NCBI RefSeq assembly: GCF_001440345.1
Contig: NZ_LJYX01000009.1
Coordinates: forward strand, 124,001 to 188,000
DNA length: 64,000 nucleotides
Source of the DNA: Colwellia sp. TT2012
GTDB lineage: Bacteria > Pseudomonadota > Gammaproteobacteria > Enterobacterales > Alteromonadaceae
Direction: 5' to 3'
Part shown: positions 9,470 through 19,277 of the stretch, piece by piece
Layout: each line of letters begins with the position of its first letter
Numbering within the stretch: the stretch's first letter is position 1
The notes under the pieces: generated by a model
The model's database searches: none
What the model saw: only the letters and a program-made list of their open reading frames with translations
Told to the model about the DNA's origin: nothing
Program-made: the position numbers and the translations under genes

Positions 9470-11785
9470 TTAAATCAACGGTGGTTGTGCCGCTTTGTTG
9501 ATGATCACCGCCACCGATTTTGAGGTGGGTGTATAAGAGCGATCACCATAACTGTCCAGCGGCACCAGCGGGTTGGTTTCTGGGTAATAAGCAGCCAGAT
9601 TACTTCGCGGAATATCGTAAAAACATAAGATGAAGTTAGTTACCGTGCGATCTTGGTTATCCGACCAAATAGAGGTGATGTCAACATAGTCGTTATCTTT
9701 AAAACCTTGTTTTAAGGCATCTTTTTCGTTGATAAATAATACATTTCTGGCGTTACTTACACCTCGGTATCTATCGTCCATGCCATAGATGGTGGTATTG
9801 AATTGATCGTGTGAACGCAAAGATTGCAAGGTATACAGTGGCTGATTCTTTTTTTGCAGTTCGTTTACTTGCTCGGTAGATATGTTGATAATATTTGTTG
9901 GCAGGCAATTAGCAGCGAACAAGGCTTTTTCTTGAGGATTGTGCCATTGGCGTTGTGCGGCACTGTTACCAAGATAAAAGCCACCAGGTTGTTCAAGCTG
10001 TTGATTAAAATTACTAAATCCTGGGATGGCTTGTTCGATTAAATCACGAATAAGATCATAATTGCCTTTTAGCTGTTGCCAGTTTATCGGGGAGTTAGTG
10101 AGGGTAGCATCAGCAATATCCGCGACAATGGCGGTTTCAGAGTGCATGGTCTTTGCTAGGGGCACTACGCTACCTTGTGATGCATGCACCATGCTAAAAG
10201 TATCTTCCACGGTAATAAACTGCTCACCAGTGGCTTGATTATCTATTTCAGTGCGGCCTAAACAGGGCAGAATGAGCGCGTCTTCACCTATGCATAAATG
10301 ACTACGGTTGAGTTTGGTACTTATTTGCACATTCAACTCGGTATTTTTTAATGCTTGATGGGTTTGTTTAGTATCGGGCGCGGCTTGGGCGATATTACCC
10401 CCTAAACAAATCAGTACCTTACTGGTTTTCTGTAAAAAAGCATTTAACGCATAATAAACGTTATGACCTTTTTCTTTGGGTAGTTGCGCATTAACGGCTT
10501 GTGAAAGTTGCTCGATAAACGCCGCCGTAGGCTTTTCATTGATGCCCATGGTGCGATTACCTTGCACATTGGAATGACCACGTACCGGACACAAACCAGC
10601 GCCTTTTTTACCAATATTGCCAGACAACAACTGTAAATTAACAATTTCTTGAATGGTCGCTACAGAATGTTTATGTTGGGTGATGCCCATGGCCCAAGTG
10701 CAAATTACCGTGTCTGCGTGCAAAAATATATCCGTCGCTTGCGACAATTCTTTAAACGATAGGCCAGATTGTTGTTCAATTTGTTGCCATGAGGTGTCGT
10801 TAACTACCTGCTGATATTGGTCAAATTGCTGGCAATGTTGTTTGATAAAGTCATTATCGATTAGTGCGGGCTTGCCGTTTTCTATTTGCTCGCTGTTGCG
10901 CGCGAGAATTATTTTGACCATGCCACGAACAGCCGCCATATCACCGCCTAATTTAGGGGTGAAATAAGCGTGGCTGATAGTTGTTGCCTTGGGGGTAAAA
11001 AGCTCGATAGGATCTTGTGGGCTGGCAAAACGTTCCAGTGCGACTTCTTTTAAATTGTTAAAGCTTACTATTTTACAACCGCCTCGTGCGGCCTTACGCA
11101 AGGCATTCATCATCCTAGGGTGATTGGTGCCCGGGTTTTGTCCAAAAACAAATATCGCTTCGGCGTGGTTAAAGTCATCTAGTATTACCGTGCCTTTACC
11201 AATACCAATCGCTTCATTTAACGCGATACCACTGGCTTCATGACACATATTTGAGCAGTCAGGAAAATTATTAGTGCCGTAGAGTCGGCCGAATAATTGA
11301 TAAAGGAACGAGGCTTCATTGCTGGCGCGGCCAGAAGTATAAAATTCTGCTTCATTGGGCGAAGATAAACTGTTGAGTTTATCGGCTATCAGCTGATAGG
11401 CATCGTGCCAGTCAATAGGCTCATAATGATCAGTGTCTTTATTGTACTTCATCGGCTCAGTTAACCGACCTTGATACTCTAACCAATAATCACTTTGTTT
11501 TTGTAACTGGCGGACACTATATTGGGCGAAAAAATTGGCATCGACTTTTTTACTGGTAGATTCCCAGGCAATGGCTTTGGCGCCATTTTCGCAAAACTGC
11601 AATAAACCTTCTTTTTCATCGCCCCAAGCACAGCCAGGACAATCAAAGCCTTTATCCTTATTTGCTCTTAATAAATTTTTGACATTAGTCTGTGGTTGCT
11701 GGCTTTGCATGATGTGTTTTAAGGTCGAGGTTAATGAGGAAAAACCACCGGCTTTGTTGGGCTTTTTACTGAAATGTTTAGACAC
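9470..11785 (-). CDS. FdhF/YdeP-family molybdopterin oxidoreductase
   Basis: A large bis-MGD oxidoreductase of the formate dehydrogenase alpha superfamily, YdeP branch. It begins the molybdopterin domain with CPGCAWGDEKE, a reduced form of the Fe-S region of classical enzymes, then FYTSGRASNEASFLYQLFGR, FPDCSNMCHEASG (a cysteine that may ligand Mo), GQNPGTNHPRM, CTWAMGITQHKH and CPVRGHSNVQGNRTMGI. The C-terminal molydop-binding domain has LRSHDQFNTTIYGMDDRYRGV. The open frame extends to a TTG at 11830, but GTG at 11783-11785 has AAGGTG 8 bp before it and gives 771 aa, near E. coli YdeP. The electron partner and true substrate are unknown; fdhD converges from the other side. Confidence 0.86.
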   Translation of the reverse strand: MSKHFSKKPNKAGGFSSLTSTLKHIMQSQQPQTNVKNLLRANKDKGFDCPGCAWGDEKEGLLQFCENGAKAIAWESTSKKVDANFFAQYSVRQLQKQSDYWLEYQGRLTEPMKYNKDTDHYEPIDWHDAYQLIADKLNSLSSPNEAEFYTSGRASNEASFLYQLFGRLYGTNNFPDCSNMCHEASGIALNEAIGIGKGTVILDDFNHAEAIFVFGQNPGTNHPRMMNALRKAARGGCKIVSFNNLKEVALERFASPQDPIELFTPKATTISHAYFTPKLGGDMAAVRGMVKIILARNSEQIENGKPALIDNDFIKQHCQQFDQYQQVVNDTSWQQIEQQSGLSFKELSQATDIFLHADTVICTWAMGITQHKHSVATIQEIVNLQLLSGNIGKKGAGLCPVRGHSNVQGNRTMGINEKPTAAFIEQLSQAVNAQLPKEKGHNVYYALNAFLQKTSKVLICLGGNIAQAAPDTKQTHQALKNTELNVQISTKLNRSHLCIGEDALILPCLGRTEIDNQATGEQFITVEDTFSMVHASQGSVVPLAKTMHSETAIVADIADATLTNSPINWQQLKGNYDLIRDLIEQAIPGFSNFNQQLEQPGGFYLGNSAAQRQWHNPQEKALFAANCLPTNIINISTEQVNELQKKNQPLYTLQSLRSHDQFNTTIYGMDDRYRGVSNARNVLFINEKDALKQGFKDNDYVDITSIWSDNQDRTVTNFILCFYDIPRSNLAAYYPETNPLVPLDSYGDRSYTPTSKSVAVIINKAAQPPLI

Positions 11786-11936
11786 AAAATACACCTTGAA
11801 ATAACGACGCAGACAATTGCAAAAATTCAACTACCATTCATGAATCAATTATATACGGAGGCAGAGGTTAGACGCTAGTCATTCAACTGGCTTGCGTTCA
11901 GTGTTATTGGGCTTTTGTGTGCTGAAATGAATACAG

Positions 11937-12635
11937 CTAGCCCTTCTTAGCATAGAGCTGTTCAGCTTTGTTATACATTAGCCATGAAGTCACCACGTAT
12001 TTCTCATCCGACAAAGGAATATGACCTTTATGGGTATGAGTAAAACCGGCAGGAAAAATAATTAATGAGCCTTTTTTAGGTTTAACCTTTATTCCTTGAT
12101 AATGAAATTCTGTTTCGCCACCTTCATCAACATCATTTAAGTAATACAAAAACGCTAATACTCGGTGTAATGGCTTATTGTGTGGTAACTGCGGGAAAAT
12201 TTCTGAATGCCAGTAATGATAGCCACCAACCCCTTGCTCGTAGCGTTGCACGGTGAAATTGTCGTAACAAAAAACGTACTGGATCAACTGGTCTAGGTAA
12301 ACCGTGCCTAAACGGTCAAAATTCTCTTTCGTTACCGAGGTAGGTAAGCCTGTTTCAGGATCTGTAACTGTAGGGTTTAAAGCTGAAATTAACGCCATGT
12401 AATGCTCAGTCAAATAAGCTTTGACATGGGGGTAACTGGCGTTGATGAGCTCAAGCTGTAGTGCTTGCCATTCTTTTTCAACCATAGTGACATCCATGCT
12501 ATCTTTCAGATGTGTCATCACCCCATGACCTACACGACCTTTTACTACTTTATCACTGCTTTGATGACCTTTGATTAGTTTGTCGCACAGATCATCGGAT
12601 AGTGCGTGGTCAAACACACCTATAAATTGGCTCAT
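11937..12635 (-). CDS. 2-oxoglutarate/Fe(II)-dependent oxygenase, prolyl hydroxylase-like
   Basis: 232 residues of the 2OG-Fe(II) oxygenase superfamily. The double-stranded beta-helix core is seen in GGYHYWHSEIFPQ (HxE in place of the more common HxD iron pair), VLAFLYYLNDVDEGGETEFHY, and GSLIIFPAGFTHTHKG, which holds the distal iron histidine. The following K/S-rich VTSWLMYN completes the fold. The substrate is not predictable; relatives hydroxylate proline or small molecules. The ATG at 12633-12635 is preceded by AAGGA at good spacing. It stands alone, divergent from the subtilase. No signal peptide is visible, so it is probably cytoplasmic. Confidence 0.82.
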   Translation of the reverse strand: MSQFIGVFDHALSDDLCDKLIKGHQSSDKVVKGRVGHGVMTHLKDSMDVTMVEKEWQALQLELINASYPHVKAYLTEHYMALISALNPTVTDPETGLPTSVTKENFDRLGTVYLDQLIQYVFCYDNFTVQRYEQGVGGYHYWHSEIFPQLPHNKPLHRVLAFLYYLNDVDEGGETEFHYQGIKVKPKKGSLIIFPAGFTHTHKGHIPLSDEKYVVTSWLMYNKAEQLYAKKG

Positions 12636-12844
12636 TATTAATCCTTAAAGCTATTTTGCGTAAATTTAACAGACATTCTTATATTGCATATTAGGGGTAA
12701 TTTAACTTAATAATAAATATTTTGTAACATACTTGTAACATTCGTGGCATTGATGTTATGTTTGTCTGGCTTTGATTTATATCATTGTGTACTGAATTTT
12801 TATAAAAAAATCAATAAATATCATTCAACGTACAGGAAATAGTC

Positions 12845-15205
12845 ATGTCAAACAATATAAAACGCAACAAAATATCGCTACATAAGGCCGCAATAATAAC
12901 AACGGCAAGTATCTTGTCGCTATCAATATCAACAGCTTTATATGCAGCGCAACCCGTAGGTGTGCAGACCACAGATAATTTATTATCAGCCGTGGCAAGC
13001 TCACCTTTACCAAAACGCTTTATTGTCAAATATAAGCAATCCGCTAACGTTCAATCAACGATAAGTAATTTTAGCACTTTGAGCGATATGGCCAGCCCTA
13101 TGGCTTTTACTCGGTTGGCAGCCATTAAGAAAAAATTTAAAATTCTAGGTGTTAAAGTTGGCGCTGAATTTCCTAATATGAATATCATCACCGCTGAGTT
13201 ATCACCAGCCGATGTGATGAGTTTAGCGATGGATGATAATGTTGAATACGTAGAAGAAGATTTACCACGTCGTTTTATGGCGCAAAACGTACCTTATGGT
13301 ATTGGTATGGTACAAGCGGACCAAGTTGATGACAGTATTGCTTCAGCGAACGCCGGTGGTAAGAAAATTTGTATTATTGACTCAGGTCTAAATATGCCTC
13401 ATGAAGATATGGGCGCGCAAGGCGGTACGGTTAATGGTACTAATGATAGTGGTACGGGTAATTGGTTTGATCATGGCGGCCCACATGGTACTCATGTAGC
13501 TGGTACCATTGCTGCCCTTAATAATGGTATTGGTGTTCGTGGTGTTATTGGTTCCGATCCTAACTTGCATATTGTTAAAGTATTTAATGAATCAGGTTGG
13601 GGCTACTCCTCTAGTTTAGTCAGCGCTATTAATACCTGTGTCAGCAATGGCGCAGATGTTATTAATATGAGCTTAGGCGGTACGGGCTCAAGTACCAGTG
13701 AAGCTAATGCCATGCAAGCCGCTTATGATGCTGGCGTATTACTTATCGCAGCGGCGGGTAATGATGGTGTTGCTACCAGTACAACTGACGTTGAAAGCTT
13801 TCCCGCTTCATATGACTCAGTCATGTCAGTGGCAGCTATTGATAGCAATAAAGTCTTAGCTGATTTTTCACAGAAAAATAGTCAGGTTGAAATATCAGGC
13901 CCAGGTGTCGATGTTTACTCTACTTACCCGGAAGGTTTGGGTTCAGTGGTCGAAGTGTCGGTTGCTGGTATTGGCTATTCGGCTAATGCCATGGCAAACC
14001 AGGGCAGTGCCACAGGTGCTATTTATAACTTTGGCACGGGTGAGTCGATTGATTCGGGTGCTAACGGTAATGTGTGTTTAATTGCTCGCGGTAGCATTTC
14101 ATTTCACGATAAAGTCAAAGCTTGTCAAGACAGCGGTGGTGTTGGCGCTATTATTTATAATAACGTAGCGGGCAGTTTTGGTGGCACCCTAGGTACCACC
14201 AACGCGACTAGCATTCCGAGTGTTACTATTTCAGATACTGATGGTGCAGCCATGTTAAGTCACTTAGGCGCGAGTGCAACGGTAAATATTGGCGCGGGTA
14301 ATTATGGCAAGATGAGTGGTACCTCAATGGCATCACCTCATGTTGCTGGTGTCGCTGCCTTAGTATGGAGTCATCATCCTAGCTGTACTAACGTCGAAAT
14401 TCGTAATGTACTTAATGCCACGGCACAAGATCTTGGTGCAACTGGCCGGGATGTTAAATTTGGTTATGGATTAGCGCAAACTAAAGATGCCATTGATTAC
14501 ATCAGCGCGAATGGTTGTGATGGTAGTGGTACAGGTGGCGGCGGTGGTACAACCCCAGACGATACCGTACTTGAAAATGGTGTCGTTAAAACAGAGCTAG
14601 CCGCTACTACGGGTAATGAACTTGTTTTCACTATGGAAGTACCCGTGGGTGCAACCGATATTAACTTTGCCATCACAGGTGGTAGTGGTGATGCGGATTT
14701 ATATGTGAAATTTGGTGCTGAGCCAACGGACAGTGTTTATGACTGTCGTCCATATAGAGCAGGTAATGTTGAATCTTGTGCGAGTACAGAAGCTGGCGGA
14801 AGCTATTATGTGAAAATCAAAGCTTATAGTGATTTTACTGGCGTTAGTTTAACCGCTAGTTACATTGAGCCAAGTACGGGTGGCGGCGGTGCTGTTAACC
14901 CAATTGATAGCACAGTGAACAACATCTCAGTGGCAAGCAGACAATGGACTCGTTATACCCTTGATTTAGCAGCGGGTTACGCCGACCTAACGGTTAGCCT
15001 TTCTGGTGGTAGTGGTGATGCAGACTTGTATGTTACTCAAGGTAAGCAATCAACATCGTCTACTTATGATTGTCGCCCTTATAAAAATGGCAACAATGAA
15101 AGCTGTAACTTTACTGACCCAGCACAGGGTACTTGGTATGTTGATATCTACGGGTATTCAGCCGCATCAGGGGTAACGTTAAACATACAAGCTACACCAC
15201 AGTAA
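12845..15205 (+). CDS. Secreted subtilisin-like serine protease (S8) with PA and two PPC domains
   Basis: 786 residues. A signal peptide (about 1-34, cleavage after ALYA) is followed by an I9-type inhibitory propeptide (RFIVKYKQSAN ... MDDNVEYVEED) to about 140. The catalytic triad is D179 (CIIDSGLN), H214 (HGTHVAGT) and S494 (GTSMASPHVAG). A protease-associated domain (about 365-480, CLIARGSISFHDKVKACQ) is inserted before the serine, and the oxyanion segment AAAGNDG is present. After a Gly/Thr linker come two bacterial pre-peptidase (PPC) domains, each with GGSGDADLYV and YDCRPY, used for secretion or substrate binding. It probably degrades extracellular protein. It is monocistronic, with a strong terminator 57 bp after the stop. 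Confidence 0.95.
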   Translation: MSNNIKRNKISLHKAAIITTASILSLSISTALYAAQPVGVQTTDNLLSAVASSPLPKRFIVKYKQSANVQSTISNFSTLSDMASPMAFTRLAAIKKKFKILGVKVGAEFPNMNIITAELSPADVMSLAMDDNVEYVEEDLPRRFMAQNVPYGIGMVQADQVDDSIASANAGGKKICIIDSGLNMPHEDMGAQGGTVNGTNDSGTGNWFDHGGPHGTHVAGTIAALNNGIGVRGVIGSDPNLHIVKVFNESGWGYSSSLVSAINTCVSNGADVINMSLGGTGSSTSEANAMQAAYDAGVLLIAAAGNDGVATSTTDVESFPASYDSVMSVAAIDSNKVLADFSQKNSQVEISGPGVDVYSTYPEGLGSVVEVSVAGIGYSANAMANQGSATGAIYNFGTGESIDSGANGNVCLIARGSISFHDKVKACQDSGGVGAIIYNNVAGSFGGTLGTTNATSIPSVTISDTDGAAMLSHLGASATVNIGAGNYGKMSGTSMASPHVAGVAALVWSHHPSCTNVEIRNVLNATAQDLGATGRDVKFGYGLAQTKDAIDYISANGCDGSGTGGGGGTTPDDTVLENGVVKTELAATTGNELVFTMEVPVGATDINFAITGGSGDADLYVKFGAEPTDSVYDCRPYRAGNVESCASTEAGGSYYVKIKAYSDFTGVSLTASYIEPSTGGGGAVNPIDSTVNNISVASRQWTRYTLDLAAGYADLTVSLSGGSGDADLYVTQGKQSTSSTYDCRPYKNGNNESCNFTDPAQGTWYVDIYGYSAASGVTLNIQATPQ

Positions 15206-15261
15206 TTTGTACTAGCTAAGTAAAATAGCTTGATAAAATAAGCGAGTAAGCAAAAAAATAT

Positions 15262-15290
15262 AAGGGTAACGAAAGTTACCCTTTTTTTTT
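15262..15290 (+). terminator. Rho-independent terminator of the subtilase gene
   Basis: The stem AAGGGTAAC / GTTACCCTT with a GAAA tetraloop is followed by a run of T. It lies 57 bp downstream of the subtilase stop. Confidence 0.92.
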
Positions 15291-15301
15291 GAAATAATGG
15301 A

Positions 15302-15574
15302 CTTATACCAATTTGATTAAATTTCTTCCCAACTCAGAGTTATGCTCGATGTTCAATAACAAGGTAAATTCGTTTCGGTTTAGTCACTCTAAATCAAATG
15401 AATTTAACGAAGTTAGTGGCCATCGAATAAGCTCCCGAGGGCGAGTTTAAAAGGATTACACACAGCGTTATTGATTTTGAGAAGGGAGTAACCCATTCTC
15501 TTCAATCAATGCCTTGCCTCTAAGCCTTTTAATTCTCGCTGAGTGGGAAAGAACTTAATCAATTTGGTATTAAG
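15302..15574. repeat. MITE-like element with imperfect terminal inverted repeats of about 38 bp
   Basis: The left end CTTATACCAATTTGATTAA and the right end, read on the minus strand, CTTAATACCAAATTGATTAA, continue with matching TTCTTCCCAACTCAG / TTCTTTCCCACTCAG. The 273-bp element has no open frame and ends exactly at the stop codon of the PP2C-kinase gene. Non-autonomous elements of this size, with tips like TATACCAATTNGATTAA, are what I would expect to be dispersed in Alteromonadales genomes. The family assignment is from memory and was not searched. Confidence 0.72.
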
Positions 15575-17302
15575 TTAAAATACTAGCGAGATAAAAAAAG
15601 CGAGCAACCAAAATGCGGAGCAAGCTTGCCAAAATAACAGTGGATTTTTGTCCATTAATACCGCGTTGTGGTTACTTTTGTATTTAGGATTGGGCTTTTG
15701 TAATTCATGTAAAAACTCTAATACGTCTTCATGGCGACGTTCAGCTTTAAAACGTAGGCCCTTTTTTATCGCGCAGTCGATCCAGATAGGCACCAAGGGA
15801 TTGATATCAAAACAGGGAATGTATTTGGTATTCATATAGGCTTTAACGGTTCGACATTTATTGAGCTTGCCAGAAAACGGCTCTTTGCCAGTTAACATTT
15901 CATAGGCGAGCACAGCTAATGAAAAAACTTCAGATTGCACCGTACTCTTTCCTGTGATGACGACTTCTGGCGCAGAGTAGCCCGCAGTGCCTAAAATACC
16001 TGGTTCGTCCAGTGGCGTGGCTATTTCAGCAATACCTTTGCTATAACATGAGCCAAAATCAATGATTTTAACTTCGCCATTATGATCAATCATAATATTG
16101 CCTGGTTTGATATCCTGATGCAAAATCTCTCGCCTGTGCATTGCCCGTAGACCTTTTTCAATTTGAGCCAGAATATAGACTACATCTTGCACCGCAGGTG
16201 TTGGGTGTTCTTTTATCCATTGCTCTAGGGTTATGCCTTCAATATATTCAGTTAAATAATAGAGCCAATTCTGTTCTCTATTACCTTCAATTACTTTAAC
16301 TACATGAGGGCTATTGATGCGACTACCCATCCAACTTTCCATAATAAAACGTTCGATATAAGGTAAATCATCGTCAAAATTGACCGACGGTGTTTTCATA
16401 CAATAACGTGCGCCGCTGTCAACATCTCGCACCACATACACTTGACTGCGGGTATTGACATGTAAGACCTTTTCAACCTTGTAACCGTCCAATATCATCT
16501 CAGGCTCTAAATAAGGTGGAAAAGGTAATTCTGACAGCTTGCGGCCAACTTCATTGATGGTTTGTGCCGGCAGGCTATCAAGTCGTAAGATTTGACAACT
16601 TAAGTTATCGCCACTGCTGTTGGTTAGCGCTAGAGCAATAAAATTTTCGCATGCCAGCTCAAAGCAGGCTTCATCACTTTCTGGTGTTAGCTTAGCTAAA
16701 ATAGCGGCTAACTCTTTGTGTTTAACAAAGTCATGGATGCCATCGGTAGTTAACAAGTAAATGTCTGCTACTTCTACCGCTAAGCTGTGACAGTCGACAT
16801 CGAGCTTTACATCTAAACCCATGGCTCGAGATAGATAACTTTGTTTGGCATTAATATAAGTGCTGTGATCACGGGTTATTTGTTCTAATTCACCGTGGCG
16901 AAAACGATAGATACGGCTATCACCCACATGAAAAACATGGGCAGTTTGTGATTTAAAAATAATGCAGCTGAAGGTACTAATATAGCCTTTTTGTACGTCA
17001 TTGAATTGTTGCCCTTGACCATATAACCAACGATTAAGCGCGGTTAACACCTGTGACGTTGATTTTTTAACACTCCAACTATCGGGCGTAGAATAATAGT
17101 CATATAAAAAATTATGCACACAGGTTTCACTGGCTTCTTTACCGGCTTCTGCCGCACTGACACCGTCAGCAATTACCGCTACAGCGCCTTTGTTGGTTAG
17201 TAACGAATCTTTAGGAAGTCGTATACCAATGGCATCTTCGTTCTGAGCTTTTTTACCTGCTACTGAACGTTGTGCCACAGTAAAGCTTAATGCACTGGCC
17301 AA
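15575..17302 (-). CDS. Fused PP2C phosphatase and Ser/Thr protein kinase with C-terminal membrane anchor
   Basis: 575 residues. Residues 1-240 are a PP2C phosphatase with its metal aspartates (VAVIADGVSAAEAGKEASE, HVGDSRIYR, LLTTDGIHDFV, SSGDNLSCQ). Residues about 270-540 are a Hanks-type kinase with MKTP (ATP lysine), LHQDIKPGNIMIDHNG (catalytic loop, HQD instead of HRD), IIDFGSC and GTAGYSAPEV. The glycine-rich loop (HVNTRSQVYVV) lacks its glycines. One hydrophobic helix (WQACSAFWLLAFFISLVF) ends the protein and should anchor it in the inner membrane. It starts 95 bp after narK on the same strand; such fusions beside nitrate transporters are common in marine gammaproteobacteria, so a role in nitrate uptake control is likely but inferred. 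Confidence 0.9.
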   Translation of the reverse strand: MASALSFTVAQRSVAGKKAQNEDAIGIRLPKDSLLTNKGAVAVIADGVSAAEAGKEASETCVHNFLYDYYSTPDSWSVKKSTSQVLTALNRWLYGQGQQFNDVQKGYISTFSCIIFKSQTAHVFHVGDSRIYRFRHGELEQITRDHSTYINAKQSYLSRAMGLDVKLDVDCHSLAVEVADIYLLTTDGIHDFVKHKELAAILAKLTPESDEACFELACENFIALALTNSSGDNLSCQILRLDSLPAQTINEVGRKLSELPFPPYLEPEMILDGYKVEKVLHVNTRSQVYVVRDVDSGARYCMKTPSVNFDDDLPYIERFIMESWMGSRINSPHVVKVIEGNREQNWLYYLTEYIEGITLEQWIKEHPTPAVQDVVYILAQIEKGLRAMHRREILHQDIKPGNIMIDHNGEVKIIDFGSCYSKGIAEIATPLDEPGILGTAGYSAPEVVITGKSTVQSEVFSLAVLAYEMLTGKEPFSGKLNKCRTVKAYMNTKYIPCFDINPLVPIWIDCAIKKGLRFKAERRHEDVLEFLHELQKPNPKYKSNHNAVLMDKNPLLFWQACSAFWLLAFFISLVF

Positions 17303-17397
17303 ATCGCTCCATCCTGTTTTTTATCTAGGTTAAAAATCGCTTGAATCTTATACCGGTAAGCGTTAAGCGACCATAAAATTTTATCAAATAATCAGTG

Positions 17398-18909
17398 TTA
17401 ATGTACTTCAATCATTTGCACTGTGCCATCAGGCATCACTTCGGCCATGGTACTTTTTGGCTCATCTAAAAATAGCGAACAACAAACGGCAAAGGCTACC
17501 CCGGCACCGATAGTAGCAAAAAATACCGATGGAGAAACAAAGGAAAATACCAGTAAAAATACTACCGCACCAACGTTACCGTAGGCACCAACCGTACCGG
17601 CAATTTGTCCGGTTAATTTACGTTTAACTAGGGGCACTACCGCAAAAATACATCCGGCGGCCGAGCCTAAAAAGAATGAGCAAATCATCATGGTGGCAAC
17701 CACTGCCGCAAGAGGCCATGCTGGGGTGATCAATGACATAACAAAAAAGCCTAATGATGCGCCGCTTAATAAAAAGATCAAGGGAACTTTACGACCAAAC
17801 TTATCACTGAACAGACCACCTGAGGGGCAAGAAAATACATCAACGGCGGCGAAACAAGCACCAAATATACCGGCAGCAGCAGCAGCGACTAAAAATTGAC
17901 TTTCAAAGTATTGCGCTAACATAGATATCACCGATAATTCAGCACCAAAGGTTACCGCATAACCAAGACTTAAGATGGCTACTTGTTTGAACTTATACTG
18001 CAAGATTTCATCCATAGGCGGTGATTGCAACATGTCTTTATTCACCTGATACAATTTCCACGATTGATAAAGGGTCAATGCCAGTAATAAGCCATAAATA
18101 ACATAGGAAGCAAAATCACTGAGTAAACCGGCACCAATAATTAATTCGGCACCTGTACCAGCAACCACACCAGCATCGGTTACTCGCCACGTTAAGATGG
18201 CCAATGCCGCCACCATAGGAATATTAAACAATAGACAGAAAACAAAATCTCGCTTGCTAGTTAGCTCAAGACCACCGGACTTATTAGGTTTGAAATAAGT
18301 AGAGCCTACCGGTGTATCTGTTACGGCAAAATAGTAACAAACTGAATATAACAGTGCCAATACGCCGGTTGAAGCAATGGCATAACGCCAGCCATCTTCG
18401 CCGCCAAATAAACTGGCGATATACACTAAACTACCGGCACCAACGGCAGAGCCTACGTTACCCATGCCCTTATATATACCTTCGGCTAAACCTAATTGCT
18501 TTGCTGGATACCATTCACTGATCATGCGAATGCCAATGACAAAACCCGCACCAACAAAACCCATTAAAAACTTAGCTAACGCTAAGGTTTCAAAACTTTG
18601 CGCAGAGGCAAAGAAAAAACATAATAGTGCCGTAGCCACCAACATTGCGGTATAAGAATTACGCGGACCATATTTATCAACCAACATACCCGTGACAATT
18701 CGTGCTGGTATCGTTAATGCCACATTTAAAATCAATAATATTTTAGCTTCAATATCTGTTAAGCCCATACTGGTTTGTATGGTAGACATGAGCGGTGCAT
18801 GGCTAAACCACACAAGGAAAGTGATAAAAAAAGCTAGCCAGGTACTATGGAGAATTCTGGCTCGGCCCTGAAAGGATAAAAAATTATGTTTTAACGATGA
18901 TTGACTCAT
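17398..18909 (-). CDS. narK: MFS nitrate/nitrite transporter, NarK family
   Basis: 503 residues with about 12 hydrophobic segments. Nitrate/nitrite porter features include RARILHSTWLAFFITFLVWFSH near the N-terminus, the MFS loop VDKYGPRNSYT, GMGNVGSAVGAGS in TM5 and GAYGNVGAVVFLLVFSF in TM11; the latter two resemble the NNP signature. It imports nitrate, or exchanges nitrate and nitrite. It is first in a two-gene unit with the PP2C-kinase. No nitrate or nitrite reductase genes lie nearby, so assimilation or respiration cannot be decided here. Confidence 0.92.
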   Translation of the reverse strand: MSQSSLKHNFLSFQGRARILHSTWLAFFITFLVWFSHAPLMSTIQTSMGLTDIEAKILLILNVALTIPARIVTGMLVDKYGPRNSYTAMLVATALLCFFFASAQSFETLALAKFLMGFVGAGFVIGIRMISEWYPAKQLGLAEGIYKGMGNVGSAVGAGSLVYIASLFGGEDGWRYAIASTGVLALLYSVCYYFAVTDTPVGSTYFKPNKSGGLELTSKRDFVFCLLFNIPMVAALAILTWRVTDAGVVAGTGAELIIGAGLLSDFASYVIYGLLLALTLYQSWKLYQVNKDMLQSPPMDEILQYKFKQVAILSLGYAVTFGAELSVISMLAQYFESQFLVAAAAAGIFGACFAAVDVFSCPSGGLFSDKFGRKVPLIFLLSGASLGFFVMSLITPAWPLAAVVATMMICSFFLGSAAGCIFAVVPLVKRKLTGQIAGTVGAYGNVGAVVFLLVFSFVSPSVFFATIGAGVAFAVCCSLFLDEPKSTMAEVMPDGTVQMIEVH

Positions 18910-19277
18910 ACAAAACCTTGATTTAGTTAGGGTAAATTTTCAAACAATAGTAAATCATCAGCAAAAAATGAGCCATCATTTAACACTTTGATATTTAAAG
19001 GTATTTATTTTGTTTTAAGTTTGGGAACGGTTGGTATGCACCATAGTGCAGCTTAATAAGTGATAAAATGTAGCAAGTTTATATCTTTATCCTAGGGGAC
19101 ATTTTCAGCTGAGCTGGAATGAAGAGCTTTGTTTTTAACTTAACAAGGGATGGTTACCGCATAAAAGAATTAATGAAAAACACTGGCTAGCAACTTTACA
19201 AAAGTGTAACAAGTAGATATGTTCAGTGATAATAACCATAGCTAATTCAATGCGGCAGTCAGGATGCTCACCTTATT
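18910..19277. other. Divergent regulatory region between narK and the LytTR gene
   Basis: 368 bp without a gene. It must hold the promoters of both flanking genes. The one notable sequence is the palindrome at 19037-19050, listed separately. I see no convincing sigma-54 promoter. Confidence 0.5.
19037..19050. promoter_or_regulatory. Palindrome TGCAC-N4-GTGCA upstream of narK
   Basis: TGCACCATAGTGCA is a palindrome with 5-bp arms, 128 bp upstream of the narK start. It resembles a shortened NtrC-type half-site pair (TGCAC...GTGCA), which would suit a nitrate gene, but the spacer is shorter than the usual NtrC site. Function is unproven. Confidence 0.35.

Noticed and set aside
9470-11785. Classical formate dehydrogenase FdhF
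   Set aside because: The N-terminal Fe-S cysteine set is reduced to CPGC, as in the YdeP branch, so formate activity is not supported.
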